From positions 1 through 10,670 of the forward strand of contig CALEIW010000141.1 in the NCBI GenBank assembly GCA_937876055.1: a stretch of DNA of 10,670 bases, given 5' to 3'. The stretch's first letter is position 1; each line of letters opens with the position of its first letter. The notes beneath the pieces were generated by a model. That model had not been told where the DNA came from. It worked only from the letters and a program-made list of their open reading frames with translations, and ran no database searches. Positions 1-6,356 of this stretch are shown in pieces. This stretch comes from an uncultured euryarchaeote. GTDB lineage: Archaea > Thermoplasmatota > Poseidoniia > Poseidoniales > Thalassarchaeaceae. The position numbers and the translations under genes were made by a program.

Positions 1-414
1 GAAATCATCGTAAGCAACAATTGTGGCCATACCCAAATTTTCCTGAGCATAAAGATCGGATGTAGTTCCAGATTGTACTGCGATGGTTGTACCAGCCGCG
101 TTCAGTTCTGAGACGTCCGAGATTGACGCGGAACCAGCAGCACCGATTACACCTTGGCTACTTGTGTAGTAACCGCGAGTGAAGTCGACTACTTGGTCGC
201 GCTCATCCGTCTTTGTCATGGCAGAGATAATGGCATCACACATCTCACCGTCGTTCAAATTTGGTATAATTGGGTCCCATGCGGAAGTAACGATATCCGC
301 GGACAAATCGTCCGCTGGATCCGCTTCCCAATCATCCCCACCCAGACAACCTGCGAGTGATGCCGCAAGCATACTGAGTGTCATCAGCATTGCAATCATT
401 TTCTTATCTAACAT
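1..414 (-). CDS. Amino-acid-type ABC transporter substrate-binding lipoprotein, 5' part (runs off window)
   Basis: Family 3 solute-binding protein, expected to be anchored outside the cell membrane and to deliver an amino acid or similar polar solute to an ABC permease. The first 138 codons are present. Residues 1-22 form a lipoprotein signal peptide with lipobox LAGC and Cys23, followed by an acidic linker (GGDDWEADPADD). From residue 48 the family signature is clear: WDPIIPNLNDGE, then DAIISAMTKTDERDQVVDF with the Arg that normally grips the substrate carboxylate, GYYTSSQGV, and the VQSGTTSD turn. What is odd is the spacing. Only about 25 residues separate the lipid-anchored Cys from the WDPIIPNL helix, whereas members such as GlnH have about 50, so the first beta strand and helix of lobe I seem to be missing. 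The ATG at 412-414 is chosen because the signal peptide begins there. The permease and ATPase genes are not in view. Confidence 0.85.
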   Translation of the reverse strand, partial: MLDKKMIAMLMTLSMLAASLAGCLGGDDWEADPADDLSADIVTSAWDPIIPNLNDGEMCDAIISAMTKTDERDQVVDFTRGYYTSSQGVIGAAGSASISDVSELNAAGTTIAVQSGTTSDLYAQENLGMATIVAYDDF

Positions 415-430
415 AGCGTGTCTACGCTCC
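415..430 (-). promoter_or_regulatory. Start-abutting hairpin plus Shine-Dalgarno-like GGAG ahead of the binding-protein gene
   Basis: Read on the minus strand, GGAGCGTAGACACGCT runs directly into the ATG. AGCGT (424-428) and ACGCT (415-419) pair perfectly over 5 bases around a 4-base AGAC loop, and the last paired base is position -1. The GGAG (427-430) would be 12 bases from the ATG in linear form, which is long, but folding the hairpin brings it next to the start. A TATA-like CTATAACGG lies further upstream (456-464). The repeat is seen; a role in translation is inferred. Confidence 0.4.
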
Positions 431-561
431 TTAGCCCTTCGTCGTGGTAATATGGCCGTTATAGAAGTTCTCTTATTGGATTCGAAAGAATCAATTTCCG
501 GTAGTTTTTCTTAAATGGGTCACTAATCGCCTTTTTGGGGATTTTACGCCGATTATTTTAC

Positions 562-578
562 TATTTTTAAGAAAAATA
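562..578. repeat. Perfect AT-only 7-base inverted repeat
   Basis: TATTTTT (562-568) and AAAAATA (572-578) are exact reverse complements around a 3-base AAG centre, in the middle of the divergent spacer. It could be an operator or a bent-DNA element shared by the two promoters. In sequence this AT-rich, a 7-base match can easily arise by chance. Confidence 0.3.
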
Positions 579-666
579 ACAAAATTCGTCCAAACGAAGT
601 ATCGATATATTCAATATAGAATCAATAAGAAAATTGAGTTTCGAATATTGGTAGTTTGGATACCGA

Positions 667-673
667 TTTAATC
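667..673 (+). promoter_or_regulatory. Probable TATA box for purM
   Basis: TTTAATC lies 27-33 bases upstream of the purM ATG at 700. This is the spacing expected for an archaeal promoter whose transcript starts at or very near the start codon. No Shine-Dalgarno sequence is present between the two, which fits a leaderless mRNA. Confidence 0.4.
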
Positions 674-699
674 ATCTACCTTGAACTATTGGTTATACT

Positions 700-1818
700 A
701 TGGATGACATTCCGATGGACTACGCAACCAGCGGGGTCGATATCGATGCTGAAGGGGCTGCTATTGCCAGCCTGATAGGCTCTCTAACTGGTTCTGTCAG
801 AAAGCCTGGAACTCGAGGTGCACCAGTGCCCTTGCCTGGTGGATTTGGTGGAATCATCGAGTTTGCGGATTCATGTTTGGCACTAGCAACGGATGGAGTT
901 GGTTCTAAGCTCCAACTAGCGAATCAACTTGGAAGATACCAAGGAGTAGGTATTGACTGTGTAGCGATGAATGTTAACGATCTATTGTGTGTTGGAGCAG
1001 AACCTTTGGCATTTGTAGATTACATCGCTGTACCGGAAACCGACCCCGAAACTCATTCGATTATCGGTGGGTCACTTGCAGAAGCATGCCGTCGAGCGCG
1101 AATTACTCTCGCTGGAGGCGAGACGGCAACACTTCCTGGGATAGTAACTGAATTGGATCTCTCAGGTACAGCCCTAGGTTGGTTTCCGGCTGGTGAGGCA
1201 ATAACAGGAGAAAATCTAGAGGCTGGAGATGTCGTAATCGGCCTTCCTAGCAGTGGCGTTCATTCGAATGGCTATACATTACTCAGAGCAATTGTAGACA
1301 AGTCTGGCTTGTCATTAAGTGATACTGCGCCATTCGATACAGACCATCCGGGTAGAGAAATCGAAGGAGCGATCGGTTCCAACCCTACCTTGGGTGAAGT
1401 CTTGTTGAATCCTACCAGAATCTATGTTGACCCAATCATCGATTTGATTGATGCGTGTCGCCAAGGAGTGGGCCCTTGTGCCTTTGAAGATATCAAGGCA
1501 ATTGCACACATCACAGGTGGAGGGCTATCGAATCTATTGCGATTACACGATAGCCTAGGGTGGCATATTTCCAATCCGTTGCCGATTCCACCCGAATTCA
1601 ATTGGATGGCTGAAACTGGACCTGTTGAAAAATTGGAAATGCATAAAGTATTCAACATGGGAATGGGTATGTGTATAGCTGTATCAGAAAGAGTTTCTAA
1701 AATAGTAGAAAAATGGCTTGCTGAGAGGCTATCGGGCTCAAGAATAGTGGGTGTTGTAACCGATGATGGTCACTGGGTAACTCACGCTGATTCTGAAATC
1801 ATTTTCGAGCACTACTGA
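700..1818 (+). CDS. purM: Phosphoribosylformylglycinamidine cyclo-ligase (AIR synthetase)
   Basis: Cytoplasmic enzyme of de novo purine synthesis that closes formylglycinamidine ribonucleotide to aminoimidazole ribonucleotide using ATP. At 372 residues it is slightly longer than the usual 345 or so. The family motifs run in order: GFGGIIEF (48-55), TDGVGSKLQLA (from 64), GIDCVAMNVNDLLCVGAEPL with the nucleotide-binding region, AGGETATLPG, the LDLSGTALG strand, GLPSSGVHSNGYTLLR, LLNPTRIYVDPI, AHITGGGLSNLL and a closing NMGMGMCIAV. No key motif is missing. The start is uncertain between ATG 700 and ATG 715: MDYATSGVDID from 715 resembles the usual PurM N-terminus better, but 700 fits the TATA spacing. 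The next gene, trm1, follows after 45 bases and may be cotranscribed, though no other purine gene is nearby. Confidence 0.95.
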   Translation: MDDIPMDYATSGVDIDAEGAAIASLIGSLTGSVRKPGTRGAPVPLPGGFGGIIEFADSCLALATDGVGSKLQLANQLGRYQGVGIDCVAMNVNDLLCVGAEPLAFVDYIAVPETDPETHSIIGGSLAEACRRARITLAGGETATLPGIVTELDLSGTALGWFPAGEAITGENLEAGDVVIGLPSSGVHSNGYTLLRAIVDKSGLSLSDTAPFDTDHPGREIEGAIGSNPTLGEVLLNPTRIYVDPIIDLIDACRQGVGPCAFEDIKAIAHITGGGLSNLLRLHDSLGWHISNPLPIPPEFNWMAETGPVEKLEMHKVFNMGMGMCIAVSERVSKIVEKWLAERLSGSRIVGVVTDDGHWVTHADSEIIFEHY

Positions 1819-1836
1819 TTCACACCCCACAGTAGT
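1811..1836 (+). repeat. Inverted repeat spanning the purM stop codon
   Basis: ACTACTG (1811-1817) and CAGTAGT (1830-1836) are perfect 7-base complements around a 12-base loop, and the left arm contains part of the purM stop. There is no following T-run, so it does not look like a standard terminator. It is the first of two tandem hairpins filling the short purM-trm1 spacer. Confidence 0.4.
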
Positions 1837-1837
1837 C

Positions 1838-1860
1838 AAACCAATGTGTGAGAGTGGTTT
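1838..1860 (+). promoter_or_regulatory. Hairpin ending 3 bases before the trm1 start
   Basis: AAACCA (1838-1843) and TGGTTT (1855-1860) form a perfect 6-base stem around an 11-base loop, ATGTGTGAGAG. The loop has a purine-rich GAGAG that might serve as a weak ribosome-binding sequence. The stem ends 3 bases before ATG 1864. Together with the hairpin at 1811-1836 it occupies nearly all the spacer, suggesting translational coupling or control, which is inference. Confidence 0.4.
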
Positions 1861-1863
1861 CGC

Positions 1864-3198
1864 ATGGTCGTGGAAGAGAATCTACCACCTGGGTGGCCGG
1901 GCCTTATTCACAGGGAGGGAAGAACCCTAACAAGGGTCACCGAACTACCCGATTCGAACAAAAAAGGCCCTAGTTCGAAAAATGTAGGCTTCGTTTTTCA
2001 CAATCCGGCGATGGCGGGGTCAAGAACTCGTAGTGTACTCTTGATGGCACACGCTATTGAATCTGGAATCCTAGGAGATTCCAAAGTTCGAGCTCTTGAC
2101 GGATTGAGCGCTTCTGGTTTGAGGGCCAGAAGATGGTTGAACGAATTACCCGATGAAGCATCATCCCGTCTTATCGCAACGGTCGGTGATATGGATCAAA
2201 ATGCATTGGATTGGGCTATGGCGATCGAGTCAGAGTTTCCATCTGAAAAGGGTGAATTACTACCTCTCTTAGGTGACCTGCGAACCAGTGTTTTATCTCA
2301 AGGCTGGCACTGGATTGACATCGATCCTTTTGGCTCACCGGTTCCGTTCTTAGATACTGCAATCCAAGCCCTTGCTAGACGCGGAGTATTGGAGGTTAGT
2401 GCAACTGATACCGCTGCACTGAGTGGCTCTTCAAAGAATCCACTGATGAGAAGATATGGTGCCAGAGTACGTCTTGACAAGCTCAAGCACGACTCGGGGC
2501 TACGGGTTCTGATGGCAACTGTTGCAAGAGCGGCGGCACGTCATGACCGTAGTATAGAACCCCTTCTTTCCATTTGGGATTCGCACCATCTTCGGGTCTC
2601 CGTTCGGGTGAGGAAAGTTATGCAGGGGGCGAATGATGTCGAGGAGTCTTTGGGTTGGCGAATTTTCTCCCCTACCAAAGATGAAGTTGAGGCGTCTATT
2701 TCAGCTGGATTCTTACCGCCGGAAGATTCCGATGTGTTGCCAATTCGTTGTTTCCTTCCGCTTTCACACCCTGTCTCTAGAGAGGATTCTAGGGTATCGG
2801 GCCCAATGTGGATTGGGCCAATGGGTGATGCTGAAACTATGGCATCTATGACTCAAGAAAGAGTTCTGGAAATGTGCGCTCCAACTTTTGACGAGGCTGA
2901 TTTAGCTGGTTGGTCTGAGAAGGATATTGAGGCGGAAAATCGAAGACTTCTACGAGCAATTCGGCATATCGCGGAAGAAGCAACCGCGATATCTGGACAT
3001 CATTTGATAGCAGTTGATGAATTGGCGAGTTGGCAAGAAAAAGGCTCGCCGCCAAGCCCTAGAAGAATGGTAGAATTACTACAAGAAAAGGGGCACAGTG
3101 CGGCGATTTCCCATTATGCAGAGCCTTCGATTAGAACAGATGCTTCTTGGGGTGACATCGTCGGCGCATTGAAAGAAATTTCATCCACCAATGTATGA
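1864..3198 (+). CDS. trm1: tRNA (guanine26-N2)-dimethyltransferase
   Basis: SAM-dependent enzyme that methylates N2 of G26 in the elbow of many archaeal and eukaryal tRNAs. The 444 residues carry the Trm1 signatures in order: FHNPAMAGSRTRSVLL (45-60), the SAM-site strand RALDGLSASGLRARRW (76-91), GDMDQNA (108-114), the catalytic DIDPFGSPVPFLD (152-164), ATDTAALSG with NPLMRRYGA, GLRVLMATVARAAARHDRSI, and PLLSIWDSHHLRVSVRV. The C-terminal domain has the conserved SGPMWIGPMGD stretch. The two-Cys CxxC that usually sits just ahead of that stretch in archaeal and eukaryal homologues is absent; only one Cys (in PIRCFLP) lies nearby. The final 18 bases overlap the end of moaA on the other strand. 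It is preceded by two tandem hairpins rather than a clear TATA box, so cotranscription with purM is possible. Confidence 0.93.
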   Translation: MVVEENLPPGWPGLIHREGRTLTRVTELPDSNKKGPSSKNVGFVFHNPAMAGSRTRSVLLMAHAIESGILGDSKVRALDGLSASGLRARRWLNELPDEASSRLIATVGDMDQNALDWAMAIESEFPSEKGELLPLLGDLRTSVLSQGWHWIDIDPFGSPVPFLDTAIQALARRGVLEVSATDTAALSGSSKNPLMRRYGARVRLDKLKHDSGLRVLMATVARAAARHDRSIEPLLSIWDSHHLRVSVRVRKVMQGANDVEESLGWRIFSPTKDEVEASISAGFLPPEDSDVLPIRCFLPLSHPVSREDSRVSGPMWIGPMGDAETMASMTQERVLEMCAPTFDEADLAGWSEKDIEAENRRLLRAIRHIAEEATAISGHHLIAVDELASWQEKGSPPSPRRMVELLQEKGHSAAISHYAEPSIRTDASWGDIVGALKEISSTNV

Positions 3199-4188
3199 CA
3201 TTTCGATTCTTGGCAACGCTGAGGTTTCCTCTGAACGCAACTCGGAATATCGGTCAGCACGGCGTTGCCATATCGCAGCAATCGCTGCGGTTAGGCCGCC
3301 ACCATTTGTATCGTGGATTAGTGCCCTTAGATCATGACCTCCGGAGGCAAATAGGCAGGTAAACAGGCGCCCGTCAGCAGAAATCCTAGCGCGGACACAA
3401 TCTCCACAGAATGGTTCGCTGACGGATGAAATCAAACCTATTTCGCCTGAACCATCAGAGTGTCCCCAACGTACAGCTACGTCAGAGGATCGCTCTGATT
3501 CAAGCGGGACCAAATCAAACTCCTTTTGCAGATGATTTAGGAGGTCCCTACTAGGGATTACTTCCCCTAGTGTCCAACCATTCGTACGCCCTACGTCCAT
3601 GAATTCTATGAAGCGTACAATCACTCCTGTGCCTTTGAAATGATTAACCAATTTTGTCGCTTGTTCCTCATTTACACCTCTCCTAATTACACAATTCACT
3701 TTGATTGGAGATAAGCCCACTTCCCGTGCGGCTTCTATTCCGTCTAGTATCTGAGATACGGTCACTGAGGAATCGCTCATCTTCTGATGTACTTCTTCGT
3801 CAATTGCGTCTAGACTGATTGTTACTCTTTTCAATCCAGCCTCAGCGAGAGCCTGAGCATTTCGTCGAAGAAGTGAACCATTGGTAGTCAGGGCAATATC
3901 GATTCCTAGGTCAGATAAACGGCTTACTAGGTCAGACAGATCGGGCCTTAGCAATGGTTCTCCACCAGTTAACCTGACTTTATCCAAGCCTAGAGGAATA
4001 CAAGCCCTGACAACCTTTTCAATTTCATCAAACGAAAGAAATGCCCGTCTAGGAAGGAAAGTATGGTCCTCGCCAAATCTTTCTCGAGGCATACAGTATG
4101 GACAACGAAAGTTGCACCTGTCGGTTACCGATATGCGCAGGTCACGCAGTTGCCTACCTAATCGGTCGGTGACCTCCTCCTGCGCCAT
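3181..4188 (-). CDS. moaA: GTP 3',8-cyclase (molybdenum cofactor biosynthesis protein A)
   Basis: Radical-SAM enzyme that, with MoaC, turns GTP into cyclic pyranopterin monophosphate, the first step of molybdopterin synthesis. It has 335 residues, close to the family norm. The N-terminal 4Fe-4S motif is Cys25-x3-Cys29-x2-Cys32 in VTDRCNFRCPYCMP, followed by RLTGGEPLLRPDL for SAM binding. The C-terminal cluster that binds GTP is in EPFCGDCVRARISADG and LFTCLF (CxxC then Cys). The protein ends MSYIGG, keeping the Gly-Gly tail needed for catalysis. All expected catalytic parts are present. The ATG at 4186-4188 gives the standard DRLGRQLRDLRISVT opening after six residues. No other moa gene is in the window. 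It converges on trm1 with an 18-base overlap and is divergent from nfuA across a 145-base spacer. Confidence 0.95.
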   Translation of the reverse strand: MAQEEVTDRLGRQLRDLRISVTDRCNFRCPYCMPRERFGEDHTFLPRRAFLSFDEIEKVVRACIPLGLDKVRLTGGEPLLRPDLSDLVSRLSDLGIDIALTTNGSLLRRNAQALAEAGLKRVTISLDAIDEEVHQKMSDSSVTVSQILDGIEAAREVGLSPIKVNCVIRRGVNEEQATKLVNHFKGTGVIVRFIEFMDVGRTNGWTLGEVIPSRDLLNHLQKEFDLVPLESERSSDVAVRWGHSDGSGEIGLISSVSEPFCGDCVRARISADGRLFTCLFASGGHDLRALIHDTNGGGLTAAIAAIWQRRADRYSELRSEETSALPRIEMSYIGG

Positions 4189-4333
4189 GAGTTATGCTCA
4201 GACCTAATGTCTCAAAGGCTTGCTGATGGAGTTAGGAGACTTAGCGAGTTGATTTCTGCTTTAGTTTCAGTTTGTTTACCATCTTCTCGCCCGCAGGTTG
4301 AAGACGGGTGGGCGTCTGAAAGGGTCGAAGGAC

Positions 4334-4894
4334 ATGCTGGCCATTACGACAAAAGCTCGTGAAATGCTTGACTCGTTCGCCGAGCAGGCCGACCAAGCAG
4401 ATTTGTCTTTACGTGTTGAAATCGTTGGTAGGGGGCCGAAAGGTTTCCAGTATGATTTACAGTTCGTTGGGGCTGAAGGGGGCTCTGAAGATGATTACAT
4501 CAACGAGGTTGATGGAATAACAGTTCGAATCGCAGCTAGGAGTGTTCAGTATCTCGACGGTGCGACTCTTGACTTCAAGGAGACCTTGATGGGTGGTGGA
4601 TTCGCGTTTGATAATCCCAACCCGATGTGGGTTGATGAACTGTCTAAGAAAGTCGCTGAAATAATCAACAGTGAGGTCAATCCAGCGGTTGCTAGCCACG
4701 GTGGTGTTGTCGAACTCGTAGGTGTTGATGAAAATAAAGCAATAATCGCCTTTGGAGGCGGATGTCAAGGTTGTGGCATGGCTGATGTTACTCTCAAGCA
4801 GGGCGTTGAGGTGATGATCAAGGAAAAGGTTCCAGAGATTGTCGAAGTCATCGATTCAACAGATCATGCAGCGGGCACAAATCCGTTTTACTGA
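4334..4894 (+). CDS. nfuA: NfuA-type Fe-S cluster carrier: degenerate A-type domain fused to a NifU-like domain
   Basis: Cytoplasmic carrier that hands 4Fe-4S clusters to apo-proteins. The 186 residues divide like E. coli NfuA (191 residues). Residues 1 to about 95 are an IscA/A-type fold that has lost its cysteines: GRGPKGFQY stands where GGCSGF is usual, and FAFDNPNPMW ends without the CGC pair. Residues 97-186 are the NifU C-terminal domain with INSEVNPAVASHGG, GGGCQGCGMADVTLKQG (cluster ligands Cys144 and Cys147), and the closing PFY. The start at ATG 4334 is preferred because LAITTKAREML is the normal first helix of the A-type domain; a TTG at 4298 would add 12 unsupported residues. No clear ribosome-binding site was seen. 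It converges on the PAC2 gene, with 6 bases between stops. No suf or isc genes are in view. Confidence 0.92.
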   Translation: MLAITTKAREMLDSFAEQADQADLSLRVEIVGRGPKGFQYDLQFVGAEGGSEDDYINEVDGITVRIAARSVQYLDGATLDFKETLMGGGFAFDNPNPMWVDELSKKVAEIINSEVNPAVASHGGVVELVGVDENKAIIAFGGGCQGCGMADVTLKQGVEVMIKEKVPEIVEVIDSTDHAAGTNPFY

Positions 4895-4900
4895 ATGTAA

Positions 4901-5671
4901 TCAGTATACCATTCTGACTTCATCGTCATCGTCTTGGTCTTCGGGTGCGGGTAGAGCGTTTGCTTGCGCTCGCTCAAATGCTTCACGGACTCTTTCTTCT
5001 ATAGCGCGAGCGTCCTCGAGAAGTCCTTTGACTGGTATCTCCATATCTATCAAGTTGCAAACACCCTCGATTGCTAATAATGCGGCTCGCGCATCTGGGT
5101 ACATTGGATTACATTCTGCTAGAAGTGCGGTGACATCTAAGCCTCTGCGCTCACCTTCAGCAATTAGGTAGCCGGAGATTCCGGAAACGATTCCTTGTTG
5201 GATGCGCTGAATGTTTGAGTTATCGAGGGCATCTCGCCCTATTGCGGTTGAGGAAACCCCCCACAGATCACTTTCTTCTTTGATTCCCAATTCGTTACTG
5301 ACGACTCCGTCAATTACAATCAATCTGTCAAAGCCTCCCTTTGTGAACCACTCTAGCACGGTCTCGCCAAAGTGGACATCATTTTGAGGAGGAAATTGGA
5401 TCTCTGCAATAAATATCCCTAGTCCATCGCCCTGATAGACTCTCACTGGATGTTTTGGCACCGATTCATGAATTAGAGCGATTGCTGGGAATTCCGGATG
5501 CAAGACGGTACCCATAGGGTCGAGGTCGAGTGTCTGAATGATGTGAGACATCGCAATCACTCCAACCGAACCGACTGTTGAAAAGCCACAAATTGCCGTT
5601 CCGCCAAGGGTTGTTGGGTCTGCAGAAGAGTGCAGAACCAAAGGGTAACCCGAGTTGTCGTGCGTGGCCAT
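4901..5671 (-). CDS. PAC2-family proteasome assembly chaperone
   Basis: Archaeal PAC2 protein, related to PbaA/PbaB, which help assemble or dock on the 20S proteasome. Of 256 residues, the family core covers about 20-230. It includes the GFSTVGSVGVIAMSHII opening helix, the HPEFPAIALIHESVP and VRVYQGDGLGIFIAEI strands, FDRLIVIDGVV, a GIVSGISGYLIAEGERRGLDV segment, then the AECNPMYPDARAALLAIEGV region and the final helix LLEDARAIEERVREAFERAQ. A flexible acidic tail (PAPEDQDDDDEV) leads to the C-terminus RMVY. Many proteasome-binding proteins end in HbYX (hydrophobic-Tyr-any); here Tyr is last, so the match is close but not exact. A TATA-like TATATC lies about 50 bases upstream (5719-5726), leaving a short leader without Shine-Dalgarno. 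No proteasome subunit gene is in the window. The family call is firm; the precise partner is not known. Confidence 0.85.
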   Translation of the reverse strand: MATHDNSGYPLVLHSSADPTTLGGTAICGFSTVGSVGVIAMSHIIQTLDLDPMGTVLHPEFPAIALIHESVPKHPVRVYQGDGLGIFIAEIQFPPQNDVHFGETVLEWFTKGGFDRLIVIDGVVSNELGIKEESDLWGVSSTAIGRDALDNSNIQRIQQGIVSGISGYLIAEGERRGLDVTALLAECNPMYPDARAALLAIEGVCNLIDMEIPVKGLLEDARAIEERVREAFERAQANALPAPEDQDDDDEVRMVY

Positions 5672-5774
5672 CGAACACCGGCTGATGTCGAGGAGTCTTG
5701 AATCAAACGGTTGCAGGTGATATAGAAGGACCCAACAGTATGGACTTGTGTTTCTGATATTATTTTGAGGATTA

Positions 5775-5783
5775 TTTTATCAA
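5775..5783 (+). promoter_or_regulatory. Probable TATA box for the 5811-6754 operon
   Basis: TTTTATCAA lies 28-36 bases upstream of ATG 5811 in an otherwise AT-rich stretch. The spacing is that of an archaeal promoter making a leaderless or nearly leaderless mRNA. No Shine-Dalgarno sequence precedes the start. It is about 100 bases from the divergent PAC2 start. Confidence 0.35.
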
Positions 5784-5810
5784 TTAGTGGTTTATCGAAG
5801 ACTTGGTAGT

Positions 5811-6356
5811 ATGTCTGAGGAAGATAACGGCGACATTGGAAGAATCATTATCAGAGTCGGTTCGACGGAAGTCGACCTGACCGGATCGGCTCGTGAAGTG
5901 AATGATTCATGGCTGAAACTCAAGGAACAGGACACATGGGCTTCTGCACTATCCAAAATTCGAGCCGCCAGACAAGATGCCATTGACGCTGCACGGCAAT
6001 CCCTAAGTGAAACTGGAGTCCCAGAGCGCGGTTCAGCGTTTAGAAGAATGATTGACAATTGTAACATCTACAAAACGGGAGATGTAATCCTAGCAGCGAT
6101 TCACTATCTCCGTTCTGTCGAGAAAGAAGATAATACCCCTCCTCGAGAAGTGAAGAAATTGATTGAGGATTCTGGGCGCTGGACAGAAGAAGAATTAGAA
6201 AAGTGGAACGTTTCACTATACATTAACAGAATGTTGGAAGATTCCTCATCTAGAGGTCGTCCGGCTTTGCTGACCTTTCCATCAGGCACTGATAAGAATC
6301 GATTTGTGATACTTACAGACGCTGGTAGAGACTACCTCGAGAGGCTATCGTCGTGA
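5811..6356 (+). CDS. Uncharacterised protein with winged-helix-like C-terminus
   Basis: No family was recognised with confidence. The 181 residues appear to have three parts. Residues about 8-30 (DIGRIIIRVGSTEVDLTGS) look like a short beta hairpin. Residues 30-90 are charged helices (EVNDSWLKLKEQDTWASALSK and following). Residues about 90-181 have the pattern of a winged helix: a GDVILAAIHYLRS helix, a PREVKKLIEDSG helix, a WNVSLYINRMLED helix, then a two-strand wing (ALLTFPSGTDKNRFVILT) and the closing DAGRDYLERL, similar to the 'LT-x2-G-x2-YL' end seen in many archaeal winged-helix proteins. DNA, RNA or protein binding are all possible. ATG 5811 is preferred over an in-frame GTG at 5787 because of the promoter spacing. 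Its stop overlaps the next gene as GTGA, so the two are probably cotranslated and may work together. Confidence 0.7.
   Translation: MSEEDNGDIGRIIIRVGSTEVDLTGSAREVNDSWLKLKEQDTWASALSKIRAARQDAIDAARQSLSETGVPERGSAFRRMIDNCNIYKTGDVILAAIHYLRSVEKEDNTPPREVKKLIEDSGRWTEEELEKWNVSLYINRMLEDSSSRGRPALLTFPSGTDKNRFVILTDAGRDYLERLSS

Larger units (their letters stand above)
415..699. other. AT-rich divergent intergenic region
   Basis: This 285-base spacer separates the minus-strand binding-protein gene from purM. It holds promoters for both directions and no ORF that looks coding. The part from about 540 to 670 is much richer in A and T than the flanking genes. It includes a small GATTC-GAAA-GAATC inverted repeat near 480-493 and the 7-base inverted repeat at 562-578. 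No RNA gene was recognised. Confidence 0.6.

Noticed and set aside
179..514. A 111-codon plus-strand ORF opposite the binding-protein gene
   Set aside because: Most of it is antisense to a well-supported lipoprotein gene, and its protein is low-complexity Ser/Ile-rich with no motif.
1811..1836. Transcription terminator for purM
   Set aside because: The stem is real, but there is no T-run after it and trm1 follows closely on the same strand; it is kept only as an inverted repeat.
4207..4362. A 51-codon plus-strand ORF starting ATG 4207 between moaA and nfuA
   Set aside because: It overlaps the nfuA start in another frame, has no recognisable motif or ribosome-binding site, and its composition looks like an untranslated leader.
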